Shown here one piece after another: positions 1 through 6,131 of a DNA stretch of 6,496 nucleotides. The notes under the pieces were generated by a model that ran no database searches, was not told the DNA's origin, and worked only from the letters and a program-made list of their open reading frames with translations. The number at the start of each line of letters is the position of its first letter. The stretch's first letter is position 1. The translations under genes and the position numbers were made by a program. The DNA comes from an uncultured Bacilli bacterium (GTDB taxonomy: Bacteria; Bacillota_I; Bacilli_A; RF39; UBA660), in NCBI GenBank assembly GCA_947625005.1, contig CANQNA010000079.1, forward strand, positions 1 to 6,496, in the 5' to 3' direction.

Positions 1-788
1 CAGCTTTCTATAATCAAGTTGCTATAGGGCATGTTGAAGCAGGATTAAGAACAAATGATAAGTATAGTCCATATCCTGAAGAAATGAATAGACAAATGGT
101 AGATTGTATGACTGATATGTACTTTGCTCCAACCGAAATTAGCAAAGAAAATCTATTGAAAGAAAATATTGATGAAAGTAAAATATATGTTACAGGTAAC
201 ACAGCTATAGATGCTATGAGCACAACAGTTGATGAAAACTATACTCATCCAGAACTTGAATGGATAAAAGAAGGAGAAAGAATGATTCTTTTAACTGCTC
301 ATAGAAGAGAAAACCTTGGCGATCCTATGAGACACATCTTTAAAGGTATAAAAAAAGTATTAGATGAATTTAAAGATGTTAAGGTTATATATCCAATTCA
401 TAAGAATCCCAAAGTTAGAGAAGTAGCTAATGAAGTATTTGGTGATTGTGATAGGGTTAAAATGATTGAACCTTTAGAAGTATTTGATTTCCATAACTTT
501 CAAAATAAATCTTATATCATTTTAACGGACAGTGGGGGAATTCAAGAAGAAGCACCTTCACTTGGGAAACCAGTCTTAGTTTTAAGAGATACCACGGAAA
601 GACCCGAAGGAATTAAAGCAGGTACTTTAAAACTTGTAGGAACTGATGAAGATAAAATCTATCAAGAAACAAAAAAATTATTAACTAATAAAAAAGAATA
701 CGAAAAGATGAGTAAAGCATCTAATCCATACGGAGATGGACATGCAAGCGAAAGAATAGTAGATGCCATTATAGAACATTTTAAATAA
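1..788 (+). CDS. wecB: UDP-N-acetylglucosamine 2-epimerase (non-hydrolysing), 5'-truncated
   Basis: This cytosolic enzyme interconverts UDP-GlcNAc and UDP-ManNAc, supplying ManNAc units for capsules, teichoic-acid linkage units and related polymers. The reading frame is open from base 3, so the gene starts outside the window. About 261 residues are visible of a usual 370-385, meaning roughly the first 110 are missing. Counting from base 3, the motif GHVEAGLRT is at residues 9-17 and PEE at 25-27; E12 and E26 match the catalytic glutamates E117 and E131 of E. coli WecB by spacing. TAHRREN follows (H100 corresponds to catalytic His213), then SGGIQEEAPSLGKPVLVLRD and TTERPEG, the UDP-binding/allosteric region of the bacterial type, and NPYGDGHAS near the end. 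The ATG at 84 is internal and not the true start. The gene is visibly less AT-rich than those after it (19 and 21 G+C in two 60-base lines counted by hand). The family call is very secure; which polymer it serves is not shown. Confidence 0.96.
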   Translation, partial: AFYNQVAIGHVEAGLRTNDKYSPYPEEMNRQMVDCMTDMYFAPTEISKENLLKENIDESKIYVTGNTAIDAMSTTVDENYTHPELEWIKEGERMILLTAHRRENLGDPMRHIFKGIKKVLDEFKDVKVIYPIHKNPKVREVANEVFGDCDRVKMIEPLEVFDFHNFQNKSYIILTDSGGIQEEAPSLGKPVLVLRDTTERPEGIKAGTLKLVGTDEDKIYQETKKLLTNKKEYEKMSKASNPYGDGHASERIVDAIIEHFK

Positions 789-849
789 AAAAACAAATCA
801 TTTATAATCGACTACTGAAAAAATAATATGATATATTTGGAGATTACTT

Positions 850-2403
850 ATGAATAAATTAATGAAAAAAAATATAAATTTACTGATTAACATAACATTT
901 GTTTTATCTATGTTATCTTTATGTTTCATATTTACTATCTCTACTCAAAATTATTTAGAATCAAATTATGAAATAATATCACTAATTTTGACATTGATTT
1001 TCTCATTATATTTAATAAAAAAACGTTTTGCAATAGAGCTTTTAAGGAAATCTAAAATAAAAGATTTGATTTTAAGCTTAGCTTTTTCTTTAGTTACCAT
1101 GTATGAGATAAATAAGACATATAGTTTATCAAATGCCTCGCCATCAATTGTAGATTTTATAACGAAATTTCATTTAATACGCGTTTGCAAATATTTTACT
1201 GAATTTTTTTCGATTTTTTTCTTAATCATTTTGTATTTATATTTATTAGAAAATGTTTTACCATTATTTATAAAATTTATTGAAGGGTTTGATAAAGAAG
1301 AAAAGAATGTATGTACAAAATATTTTATCGTGATGTTAATTTTGATAACAATAAGTTATTGCCTTTGTAGCAGTATGTACACTGGATATGATTTAGTGTT
1401 ATCACTTGATACTGGTTATGTAACTGAATATATGTTTAAAGATATGTTTTGGGCTTTGGATATAAGGCATATTTTATTTGCCCCTTTGGTTATTCCAATA
1501 AAAATAATAATAACTTGTGCTTTAAATATCTTCCCAGATTTCTCTGTTTTATACCCAATTCTATTGGCTATATTTAATTTAATTTTAATATTACTTACGG
1601 CTGTAATGTTAAAGAGACTGACTAATAGTAAATGGACTTTTTACTTATATTTATTTTCATATCCAACATTATTATTTTCGTTATTTATAGAAAAATATCA
1701 ACTATGTATTTTTTTAATAGTTTCATTTTTATATTTTAAAAAAGAGTCTGAAGAAGAATTGAGTAATGCTGCAATAATAGCTTCAGTTGGCGCAATGTCT
1801 ACTAGTGCTCTTTTAGGATTCTTTTCCGGTGAAGGAACAATTAAAAATAAGATATTAAACTGGATTAAAATTTCTATGATTTTTATTGGGCTTACTGCTT
1901 TATTTGGAAAAATTTATCTCATTTTATCTTTTTTTGAACAATCTAATACAATTTTGGGCAATATTGCTGAGTTACAATTAAAGAATAGATTATATGGGGT
2001 TTCGGAGTTGTTTTATTCAATTTTATATATTCCTAATTATTATCTTGCAGATAATGGAATAATGTATGCGAATGCCGCCAATAGCTTTAATGTAATTGGC
2101 CTAATTATTTTAGTCATTTCTATAGTTGGGTTTGCATTTAATAGAAAAAATAAGATCTGTCAAATTTGCTTTTATTGGTTATGTATTGCCTTTGTATTAT
2201 TCGTTGGATTAAAGTGGTACTGTTTTGAAGCTCCTTTATTTAATCTGTATTTCTCATGGGCAGTGATACCATTATTTGTTGCAGGCATTGAAAAGATATG
2301 TAAAAAATATAAAAATACAATATATATTAGTTTGATTGCATCCATGATATTAGTTAACACCATCGGATTAATTAATATGATTTCTTTAATATTTGATATT
2401 TAA
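850..2403 (+). CDS. Polytopic membrane protein of unknown function, possibly GT-C-like
   Basis: I do not recognise this 517-residue protein. It is strongly hydrophobic with about 11-13 likely membrane segments; the first is near residues 10-31, others near 41-57, 113-142 and 157-176, and the last near 490-512. Between the segments ending near 176 and starting near 210 is a loop with acidic and histidine residues (D187, D204, H207 in WALDIRHILF). That layout recalls the first outer loop of GT-C glycosyltransferases, where an acidic residue takes part in catalysis, but the match is loose. A flippase, a polymerase (Wzy-like) or a sugar-lipid modifying protein are alternatives. The start ATG has a good Shine-Dalgarno, GGAG at 839-842, 7 nt upstream. 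The gap from wecB is 61 nt and has no clear terminator, so co-transcription with wecB is likely. Base composition is very AT-rich (6 G+C in 60 at 1681-1740). Its place in a glycopolymer locus is the main hint to its role. Confidence 0.85.
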   Translation: MNKLMKKNINLLINITFVLSMLSLCFIFTISTQNYLESNYEIISLILTLIFSLYLIKKRFAIELLRKSKIKDLILSLAFSLVTMYEINKTYSLSNASPSIVDFITKFHLIRVCKYFTEFFSIFFLIILYLYLLENVLPLFIKFIEGFDKEEKNVCTKYFIVMLILITISYCLCSSMYTGYDLVLSLDTGYVTEYMFKDMFWALDIRHILFAPLVIPIKIIITCALNIFPDFSVLYPILLAIFNLILILLTAVMLKRLTNSKWTFYLYLFSYPTLLFSLFIEKYQLCIFLIVSFLYFKKESEEELSNAAIIASVGAMSTSALLGFFSGEGTIKNKILNWIKISMIFIGLTALFGKIYLILSFFEQSNTILGNIAELQLKNRLYGVSELFYSILYIPNYYLADNGIMYANAANSFNVIGLIILVISIVGFAFNRKNKICQICFYWLCIAFVLFVGLKWYCFEAPLFNLYFSWAVIPLFVAGIEKICKKYKNTIYISLIASMILVNTIGLINMISLIFDI

Positions 2404-2566
2404 GCGTGAAGTTATTTTGTTATGAATAAAAAAGATGATATCATAGCAATAATGTAATACATAATTTAAAGTCGTTTTATTTGCTATTTGAAGCGCAATA
2501 TTTATTTTGAAAATTTGTTTCTAAACATATATTGTTAATTTTTTTGATTTTAATATTAAATAATTT

Positions 2567-2591
2567 AATTTATAACTTTGTGTTATAAATT
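2567..2591. promoter_or_regulatory. Perfect 10-bp dyad with 5-nt loop and trailing T-run
   Basis: The arms AATTTATAAC (2567-2576) and GTTATAAATT (2582-2591) are exact reverse complements around TTTGT. A run of seven T spans 2590-2596 on the + strand. As RNA this would be a hairpin followed by a U-tract, the form of a Rho-independent terminator, but only one of ten pairs is G-C, so it would be weak. As DNA it could be an operator for the XRE protein encoded about 95 bp downstream. Chance formation is possible in DNA this AT-rich. Confidence 0.35.
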
Positions 2592-2602
2592 TTTTTAATT
2601 GA

Positions 2603-2670
2603 ACAATAATTATAAATAGTACTTCTATTCGTAGGATTTTTCGCTTGGCTTTTTAAATTATAATTATTGT
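2603..2670. repeat. 13-bp perfect inverted repeat enclosing 42 nt, just before the XRE gene
   Basis: ACAATAATTATAA (2603-2615) is the exact reverse complement of TTATAATTATTGT (2658-2670). Each arm contains the self-palindromic core ATAATTAT, so the arms also read as a spaced direct repeat of that core. The enclosed 42 nt contains a small stem-loop, TTCTA-TTCG-TAGGA (2623-2636), with a UUCG loop and one G-U pair. The right arm ends exactly where the GGAG ribosome site (2671-2674) begins and includes the only TATAAT hexamer of the region (2659-2664). It could be a pair of operator sites for autoregulation, an RNA leader structure that affects ribosome access, or coincidence in AT-rich DNA. The repeat itself is certain; its function is not. 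Confidence 0.5.
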
Positions 2671-2674
2671 GGAG
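2671..2674 (+). promoter_or_regulatory. Ribosome binding site GGAG that decides the XRE start
   Basis: GGAG lies 9 nt before the ATG at 2684. A GTG at 2669 is in frame but overlaps this site and has no Shine-Dalgarno of its own, so the ATG is preferred and the five upstream codons (GTG GAG TTG GTC TTA) are treated as leader. Confidence 0.7.
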
Positions 2675-2683
2675 TTGGTCTTA

Positions 2684-2932
2684 ATGGCAAAATTGTCAAA
2701 AGAAGACAATAACTATATATATTACTGGGTGGGTAAAAACATTAGAAAATATAGAAAACTCAGGGGCTGGACTCAAAGAGAGTTAGCTGATCGTTGTTGT
2801 TATAGTAAAAATTTTATAGCGGATATAGAAAATAATACATTTAAAACCTTTTCTTTAAATACTTTATATCACATTGCCAAAATATTAAATGTACATATAA
2901 AATTATTGTTTGAAGATTTGGACGATGAATAA
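2684..2932 (+). CDS. Small XRE/Cro-CI family helix-turn-helix regulator
   Basis: This 82-residue protein is almost entirely one HTH domain. After about 15 leading residues comes VGKNIRKYRKLRGWTQRELA (residues 16-35). The recognition helix region is CCYSKNFIADIEN (38-50), then SLNTLYHIAKILNVHIKLLF (57-76), and an acidic tail EDLDDE. This order (helix 1 with xxIRxxRxxxGxTQ, then S-xxxxxxIE, then a hydrophobic helix and LF) is the classic XRE/HTH_3 pattern. No ligand-binding or protease domain is present, so it probably binds DNA as a dimer and acts as a simple repressor or activator. It sits between a dyad-rich region and the run of membrane and sugar-lipid genes, and ends 27 nt before the next gene, so control of its own promoter and of the downstream genes is a reasonable inference. 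A leftover phage or mobile-element regulator is the alternative; no integrase or phage gene is visible nearby. The start is the ATG served by GGAG at 2671-2674. Confidence 0.88.
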   Translation: MAKLSKEDNNYIYYWVGKNIRKYRKLRGWTQRELADRCCYSKNFIADIENNTFKTFSLNTLYHIAKILNVHIKLLFEDLDDE

Positions 2933-2959
2933 TTCGATTATCTGATAAATGGTGATTAT

Positions 2960-4720
2960 ATGGAAGAAAAAGACAAAAAAAATATATTGAGAACTGATTT
3001 TGCAAAAGGTTTTTATTTTTGTGCTTTTTTTATGTTGCTTTTTGTTTTCCTAAATATTGTATTTTCATCTGTTTTATTTTTTGCTAAGGTAACAATATCT
3101 GCACAGATACCAATTCTATCTTTGATTTTGAGTTTGATTTGCTGTTTGATAGTCATATATTTTGATGGTAATTTCAAAATAAAAAAATTGTATTTGATAT
3201 TTTTTGCTACCATATTACCTATTTTGATTATTGGCTTTTCAATATATTTTAGTGGAAAGATTTATGATTTCTCTTATGATGGCAATTCTTATCATAAAGC
3301 AGCGATAGGAGAGCTTAAAAATGGTTGGAATCCTGTATTTGAACATTCGGATGATTTTGACAAATCTAGCTCTCATCCAGTGAATTTACAAGGAAACGCA
3401 TTATGGATTGATCATTATGCTAAAGGAAGTTACATATTTGCAGCAAATATATATGCGCTAACCAACAACATAGAAACTGGTAAAAGTATTAATATTATCT
3501 CTATTTTTATTTTGTTTTTTTTCGTTTTGGCACTTCTATTATATAAGAATAAATCAATTTTATTTTCAATAGTATTCAGTGTTTGTGCAATTACATATCC
3601 GATTATATCTGCACAATATATGACAAATTATGTAGATTTGCTACTTTATATATTTTTGTTTTTAACTCTGTTAAACTTTTTTTATTTTGAATTTGACGGG
3701 AAAGATTTTATTAAAAAAAGATTAATATTATTTAATTATTTTATGATTCTAGTTATTTCAATTAATATAAAATTTACTTGTTTTGCTTATTGTGGCTTTT
3801 TTTGTTTAGGGTATTACATTTGGTATATTATAAGATTCGTTAATAAAAAAATAGATGTAAAATTTTTTCGAAAATTTACTGTAGTTAGTATTATAGCGGT
3901 TATATTTGGGGCGTTAGTAGTAGGATACGGAACATACACCAAAAATATCATAGAACAAAAAAATCCATTTTACCCATTAATCGGAAAAAATAAGGTAGAT
4001 ATAATGACTTCTAATTCACCAGATTATTTTAAAAAGAAAAATTCTGTTGAAAAGTTTGCAATTTCGTTATTTTCTGAGGTTTCAAATATTACTGAATTAT
4101 CGCATACTAAAGCAAAGTTAAAAATTCCTTTTACTATATCCAGCGAGGAAATAACTAATCTAGTTTCACCGGATACTAGGTTATCTGGAAATGGTGTCTT
4201 TTATAGTGGAATTTTTATAATTTCTATAATTATCTTGATTTGCTATTTACCAAAATTGTTTAAAAAAGACAAAAAATTGTTTTGGCTATGCTTTATTCCT
4301 ATCATTATTACATTTATATTAGCGCTTCTTTTACAAGAATCTTGGTGGGCGAGGTATTTCCCACAAACATATTTTATTGTGCTAGGTAGCATAATAACTT
4401 GTGAGAAGATGAATACTGAGTGGTCAAATGGATTTGCATTTCTTTTGATAGGGATATTATTAATTAATAACTTTTTGACATTTAGCATAAGCACTGGCCA
4501 TGCCATTGAAAGTACCAAAAATGCAAATTTGAATTTTTTTAACATGGAAAGTCAAAATTGCAAATATGAATTATATAATCAATCTTTCCCAGGAGCAGTG
4601 TACAATATTATTGATAAATTTGGCTATGAAAATATACTTATTAATAGTAGTGATGTCCCAAGTGACGCAGTTACTTATAATTCTTTGAATAATTTTATTT
4701 TATGGCGGTGTGTTGAATGA
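2960..4720 (+). CDS. GT-C-like integral membrane glycosyltransferase (predicted)
   Basis: This 586-residue protein has about 10-12 membrane segments (first near 18-40, 50-68 and 78-97). A large outer loop follows at about 98-165, and a soluble tail of about 75 residues lies at the C-terminus. The loop opens with IYDFSYDGNSYHKAA, with D107 and H112. This resembles the D-x-x-x-Y-H motif of GT39-like GT-C membrane proteins, in which the loop aspartate acts with polyprenyl-phosphate-sugar donors. Later features such as NPFYPLIG and ESWWARYFPQ (E460, R465) also look like that group. It would therefore move a sugar from a lipid carrier to a glycan or protein on the outer face of the membrane. The start is supported by GGTGAT at 2951-2956. 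Its last codons overlap the start of the UbiA-type gene (ATGA at 4717-4720), linking it to the enzyme predicted to make a lipid-linked pentose. The family call is moderate and the sugar and acceptor are inferred. A Wzy-type polymerase is a less likely alternative. Confidence 0.7.
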   Translation: MEEKDKKNILRTDFAKGFYFCAFFMLLFVFLNIVFSSVLFFAKVTISAQIPILSLILSLICCLIVIYFDGNFKIKKLYLIFFATILPILIIGFSIYFSGKIYDFSYDGNSYHKAAIGELKNGWNPVFEHSDDFDKSSSHPVNLQGNALWIDHYAKGSYIFAANIYALTNNIETGKSINIISIFILFFFVLALLLYKNKSILFSIVFSVCAITYPIISAQYMTNYVDLLLYIFLFLTLLNFFYFEFDGKDFIKKRLILFNYFMILVISINIKFTCFAYCGFFCLGYYIWYIIRFVNKKIDVKFFRKFTVVSIIAVIFGALVVGYGTYTKNIIEQKNPFYPLIGKNKVDIMTSNSPDYFKKKNSVEKFAISLFSEVSNITELSHTKAKLKIPFTISSEEITNLVSPDTRLSGNGVFYSGIFIISIIILICYLPKLFKKDKKLFWLCFIPIIITFILALLLQESWWARYFPQTYFIVLGSIITCEKMNTEWSNGFAFLLIGILLINNFLTFSISTGHAIESTKNANLNFFNMESQNCKYELYNQSFPGAVYNIIDKFGYENILINSSDVPSDAVTYNSLNNFILWRCVE

Positions 4721-5562
4721 AAAAATATTTACAATTAATTAGAATTAAACATTGGATAAAAAATTTTTTGATTTTTATTCCCTTAATATGTTCAGGGTTA
4801 TTAAATAAATCAAATATTTTATGTACAATTATTGGGTTTATATCATTTTCTTTAGCTTCATCTTTTGTGTATATATTAAATGATATAAAAGATATAGAAA
4901 ATGATAAGAAACATCCTAGAAAAAAGAATAGGCCTCTACCAAGCGGTAAAATTTCCAAAAAAGTAGCAATAATTATTTCAATAGTTTGTCTTTTTTTAGC
5001 CGTTATTATTACCTATAGTATTCATATGAGTTTTAATAGTTTATCATTACTATTTTTAATACTATACATTTTTATTAACTTGTTATATAGCTACGGTTTT
5101 AAGAATTTTGCCATTATCGATATTATCTTGTTAGCTTCAGGTTTTGTATTAAGAGTATATTATGGCGCTAGTATTATTGGCGTTGAAGTATCTAGCTGGT
5201 TATTCTTAACAATAATGTCTGCTTCATTGTTTTTAGGATTAGGTAAACGAAAAAAAGAACTTATTAATAATAAAAGTACTAGGAAAGTATTGAAAGAATA
5301 TAATGAGCCTTTTTTAGACAAATTTCAATATTTATGTTTAACACTTACTATAGTATTTTATTCATTATGGACACTTGATCAAGGTACTTCCTACTTGTAT
5401 TTTACAATACCCTTACTAATAATAATTTTTATGAAGTATTCCTTAATATTAGAAACAAATGATGAGGGAGATCCTACAACCGTTCTTTATAAAGACAAGG
5501 GATTATTAATACTTTGCGTAATATATGCTATTGTAATGTGTATTTTATTGGTGGTTATATAA
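4717..5562 (+). CDS. UbiA-family polyprenyl-phosphate phosphoribosyltransferase (DPPR synthase-like)
   Basis: The predicted reaction moves 5-phosphoribose from PRPP to a polyprenyl phosphate on the inner face of the membrane, giving polyprenyl-phosphoryl-5-phosphoribose. At 281 residues with about nine membrane segments it has the length of its family. Motifs in order: RIKHWIKNFLIFIPL (9-23); the metal-binding NDxxDxxxD as N55-D63 (NDIKDIEND), followed by KKHPRKKNRPLPSG (64-77); YSYGFKNFAIID (124-135) with SGFVLR ending at R146; SSWLFL (159-164) and GKRKKE (176-181); and GDPTTVLYKDKGLL (251-264). From memory of the family, these match mycobacterial DPPR synthase (Rv3806c) closely in order and spacing, and fit it better than quinone- or heme-type UbiA enzymes. 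The gene overlaps the preceding one by ATGA with only a weak GGCGG site upstream (4704-4708), so translation is probably coupled. The next gene starts within its stop codon. The natural prenyl chain here would probably be undecaprenyl rather than decaprenyl. Confidence 0.88.
   Translation: MKKYLQLIRIKHWIKNFLIFIPLICSGLLNKSNILCTIIGFISFSLASSFVYILNDIKDIENDKKHPRKKNRPLPSGKISKKVAIIISIVCLFLAVIITYSIHMSFNSLSLLFLILYIFINLLYSYGFKNFAIIDIILLASGFVLRVYYGASIIGVEVSSWLFLTIMSASLFLGLGKRKKELINNKSTRKVLKEYNEPFLDKFQYLCLTLTIVFYSLWTLDQGTSYLYFTIPLLIIIFMKYSLILETNDEGDPTTVLYKDKGLLILCVIYAIVMCILLVVI
5550..5554 (+). promoter_or_regulatory. Ribosome binding site GGTGG that decides the HAD start
   Basis: GGTGG lies inside the end of the UbiA-type gene, 7 nt before the ATG at 5562. 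That ATG shares its first base with the TAA stop of the UbiA-type gene (TAATG). A longer in-frame start at 5514 would add 16 residues before the DFDGT motif, with no Shine-Dalgarno and no family support, so 5562 is chosen. Confidence 0.75.
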
Positions 5563-6131
5563 TGAATATTTATGATTTTGATGGAACAATTTATGATGGT
5601 GATAGCTCAATAGATTTTTTTAAATATTGCTTAAAAAATAATAAGAAAATATTATTTGACGTATTACCTATTTGCTTTTCTTGTGTTCTCTATATTTTGA
5701 AAATTTACAAAAAAGAGCAAATGAAAAGTTCGTTTTTTAGGTTTTTAAAAAGGATACCTGTTAATAATTATGTTGATAGTTTTTGGGTTGAAAATGAATA
5801 TAAAATAAAATTGTTTTATAGAAAGCAAAAACAGCCAAGTGATATTATTATAAGTGCTTCACCAGAATTTTTACTGAAACCAATTGCAAAAAAATATAAT
5901 TTTACTTTGATAGCAACAAAAGTTGATGTGGATTCCGGGAAAATTATTGGGAAAAACTGTCATGGTGAAAATAAAGTTGATAGATTGAAGAAAATTGGAA
6001 TTACAGAATGCAACAAATTTTATTCTGACTCTTTAAGTGATTTGCCATGTGCCAAAATTGCTAAAAATGCGTATATCGTAAAAAAAGAAAAAATAGTCAA
6101 ATGGGAGAGAGTATATGAACAGTCAAAATAG
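5562..6131 (+). CDS. HAD-IB family phosphatase, predicted polyprenyl-phosphoribose 5-phosphatase
   Basis: This 189-residue protein has all four HAD motifs. Motif I is YDFDGT, with nucleophile D5 and acid/base D7, followed by IYDGDSSIDFF. Motif II is S98 in IISAS (95-99), followed by PEFLLKPIA. Motif III is K138 in GENKVDRLKK. Motif IV is D156 and D160 in YSDSLSDLP. The order and size fit the phosphoserine-phosphatase-like HAD-IB group. Residues about 30-49 form a hydrophobic stretch in the cap region that may rest on the membrane; there is no signal peptide, so it should act in the cytosol. Its start overlaps the stop of the UbiA-type gene by one base, and in many bacteria a HAD domain is fused to a UbiA domain of this same type (established knowledge, recalled). 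The natural inference is that it removes the 5-phosphate from polyprenyl-phosphoryl-5-phosphoribose to give polyprenyl-phosphoryl-ribose. The fold is certain; the substrate is inferred from context. Confidence 0.87.
   Translation: MNIYDFDGTIYDGDSSIDFFKYCLKNNKKILFDVLPICFSCVLYILKIYKKEQMKSSFFRFLKRIPVNNYVDSFWVENEYKIKLFYRKQKQPSDIIISASPEFLLKPIAKKYNFTLIATKVDVDSGKIIGKNCHGENKVDRLKKIGITECNKFYSDSLSDLPCAKIAKNAYIVKKEKIVKWERVYEQSK

Larger units (their letters stand above)
2404..2683. other. AT-rich intergenic region with two dyads, likely control region
   Basis: This is the only long non-coding stretch in the window. It separates the first two genes from the regulator-led unit downstream. It has no ORF of useful length; an ATG at 2422 opens an 11-codon frame (MNKKDDIIAIM) that ends in TAA and lacks a good Shine-Dalgarno. 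It contains a 10-bp palindrome ATGATATCAT (2435-2444), a 10-bp-arm dyad at 2567-2591, and a 13-bp-arm inverted repeat at 2603-2670. A TATAAT hexamer occurs at 2659-2664 but has no matching -35 box at 16-18 bp. TTGTTA (2532-2537) and TATTAA (2554-2559) sit 16 bp apart but match consensus weakly, which means little in such AT-rich DNA. A promoter for the downstream genes is expected here but cannot be placed with confidence. Confidence 0.6.

Noticed and set aside
14..223. Minus-strand open frame over wecB
   Set aside because: It lies inside the wecB coding region, whose + strand frame has strong family motifs. No Shine-Dalgarno or recognisable protein features.
803..808. TATAAT hexamer between wecB and the next gene
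   Set aside because: No -35-like sequence at 16-18 bp upstream; such hexamers are common in DNA this AT-rich.
2172..2363. Minus-strand open frame inside the 517-residue membrane protein gene
   Set aside because: A mirror of an AT-rich membrane-protein gene with no domain or start signal of its own.
2616..2657. Invertible promoter flanked by the 13-bp repeats
   Set aside because: The segment is very short for known invertases, no recombinase gene is visible, and no promoter can be placed within it; kept only as a low-priority idea in the repeat finding.
2669..2683. GTG start for the XRE gene at 2669
   Set aside because: It would overlap the GGAG ribosome site and has none of its own; the ATG at 2684 is better served.
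3013..3213. Minus-strand open frame inside the GT-C-like gene
   Set aside because: Low-complexity Lys/Ile-rich translation, the antisense of hydrophobic codons.
4243..4545. Minus-strand 100-codon open frame inside the GT-C-like gene
   Set aside because: Fully inside a better-supported + strand gene and without recognisable motifs.
4695..4958. Minus-strand 87-codon open frame over the GT-C/UbiA junction
   Set aside because: It crosses the start of the well-supported UbiA-type gene and is explained as its antisense.
5514..5561. Longer start for the HAD phosphatase (16 extra residues)
   Set aside because: The extra residues come from the end of the UbiA gene read in another frame; the ATG at 5562 has GGTGG at the right distance and places DFDGT at the usual N-terminal position.
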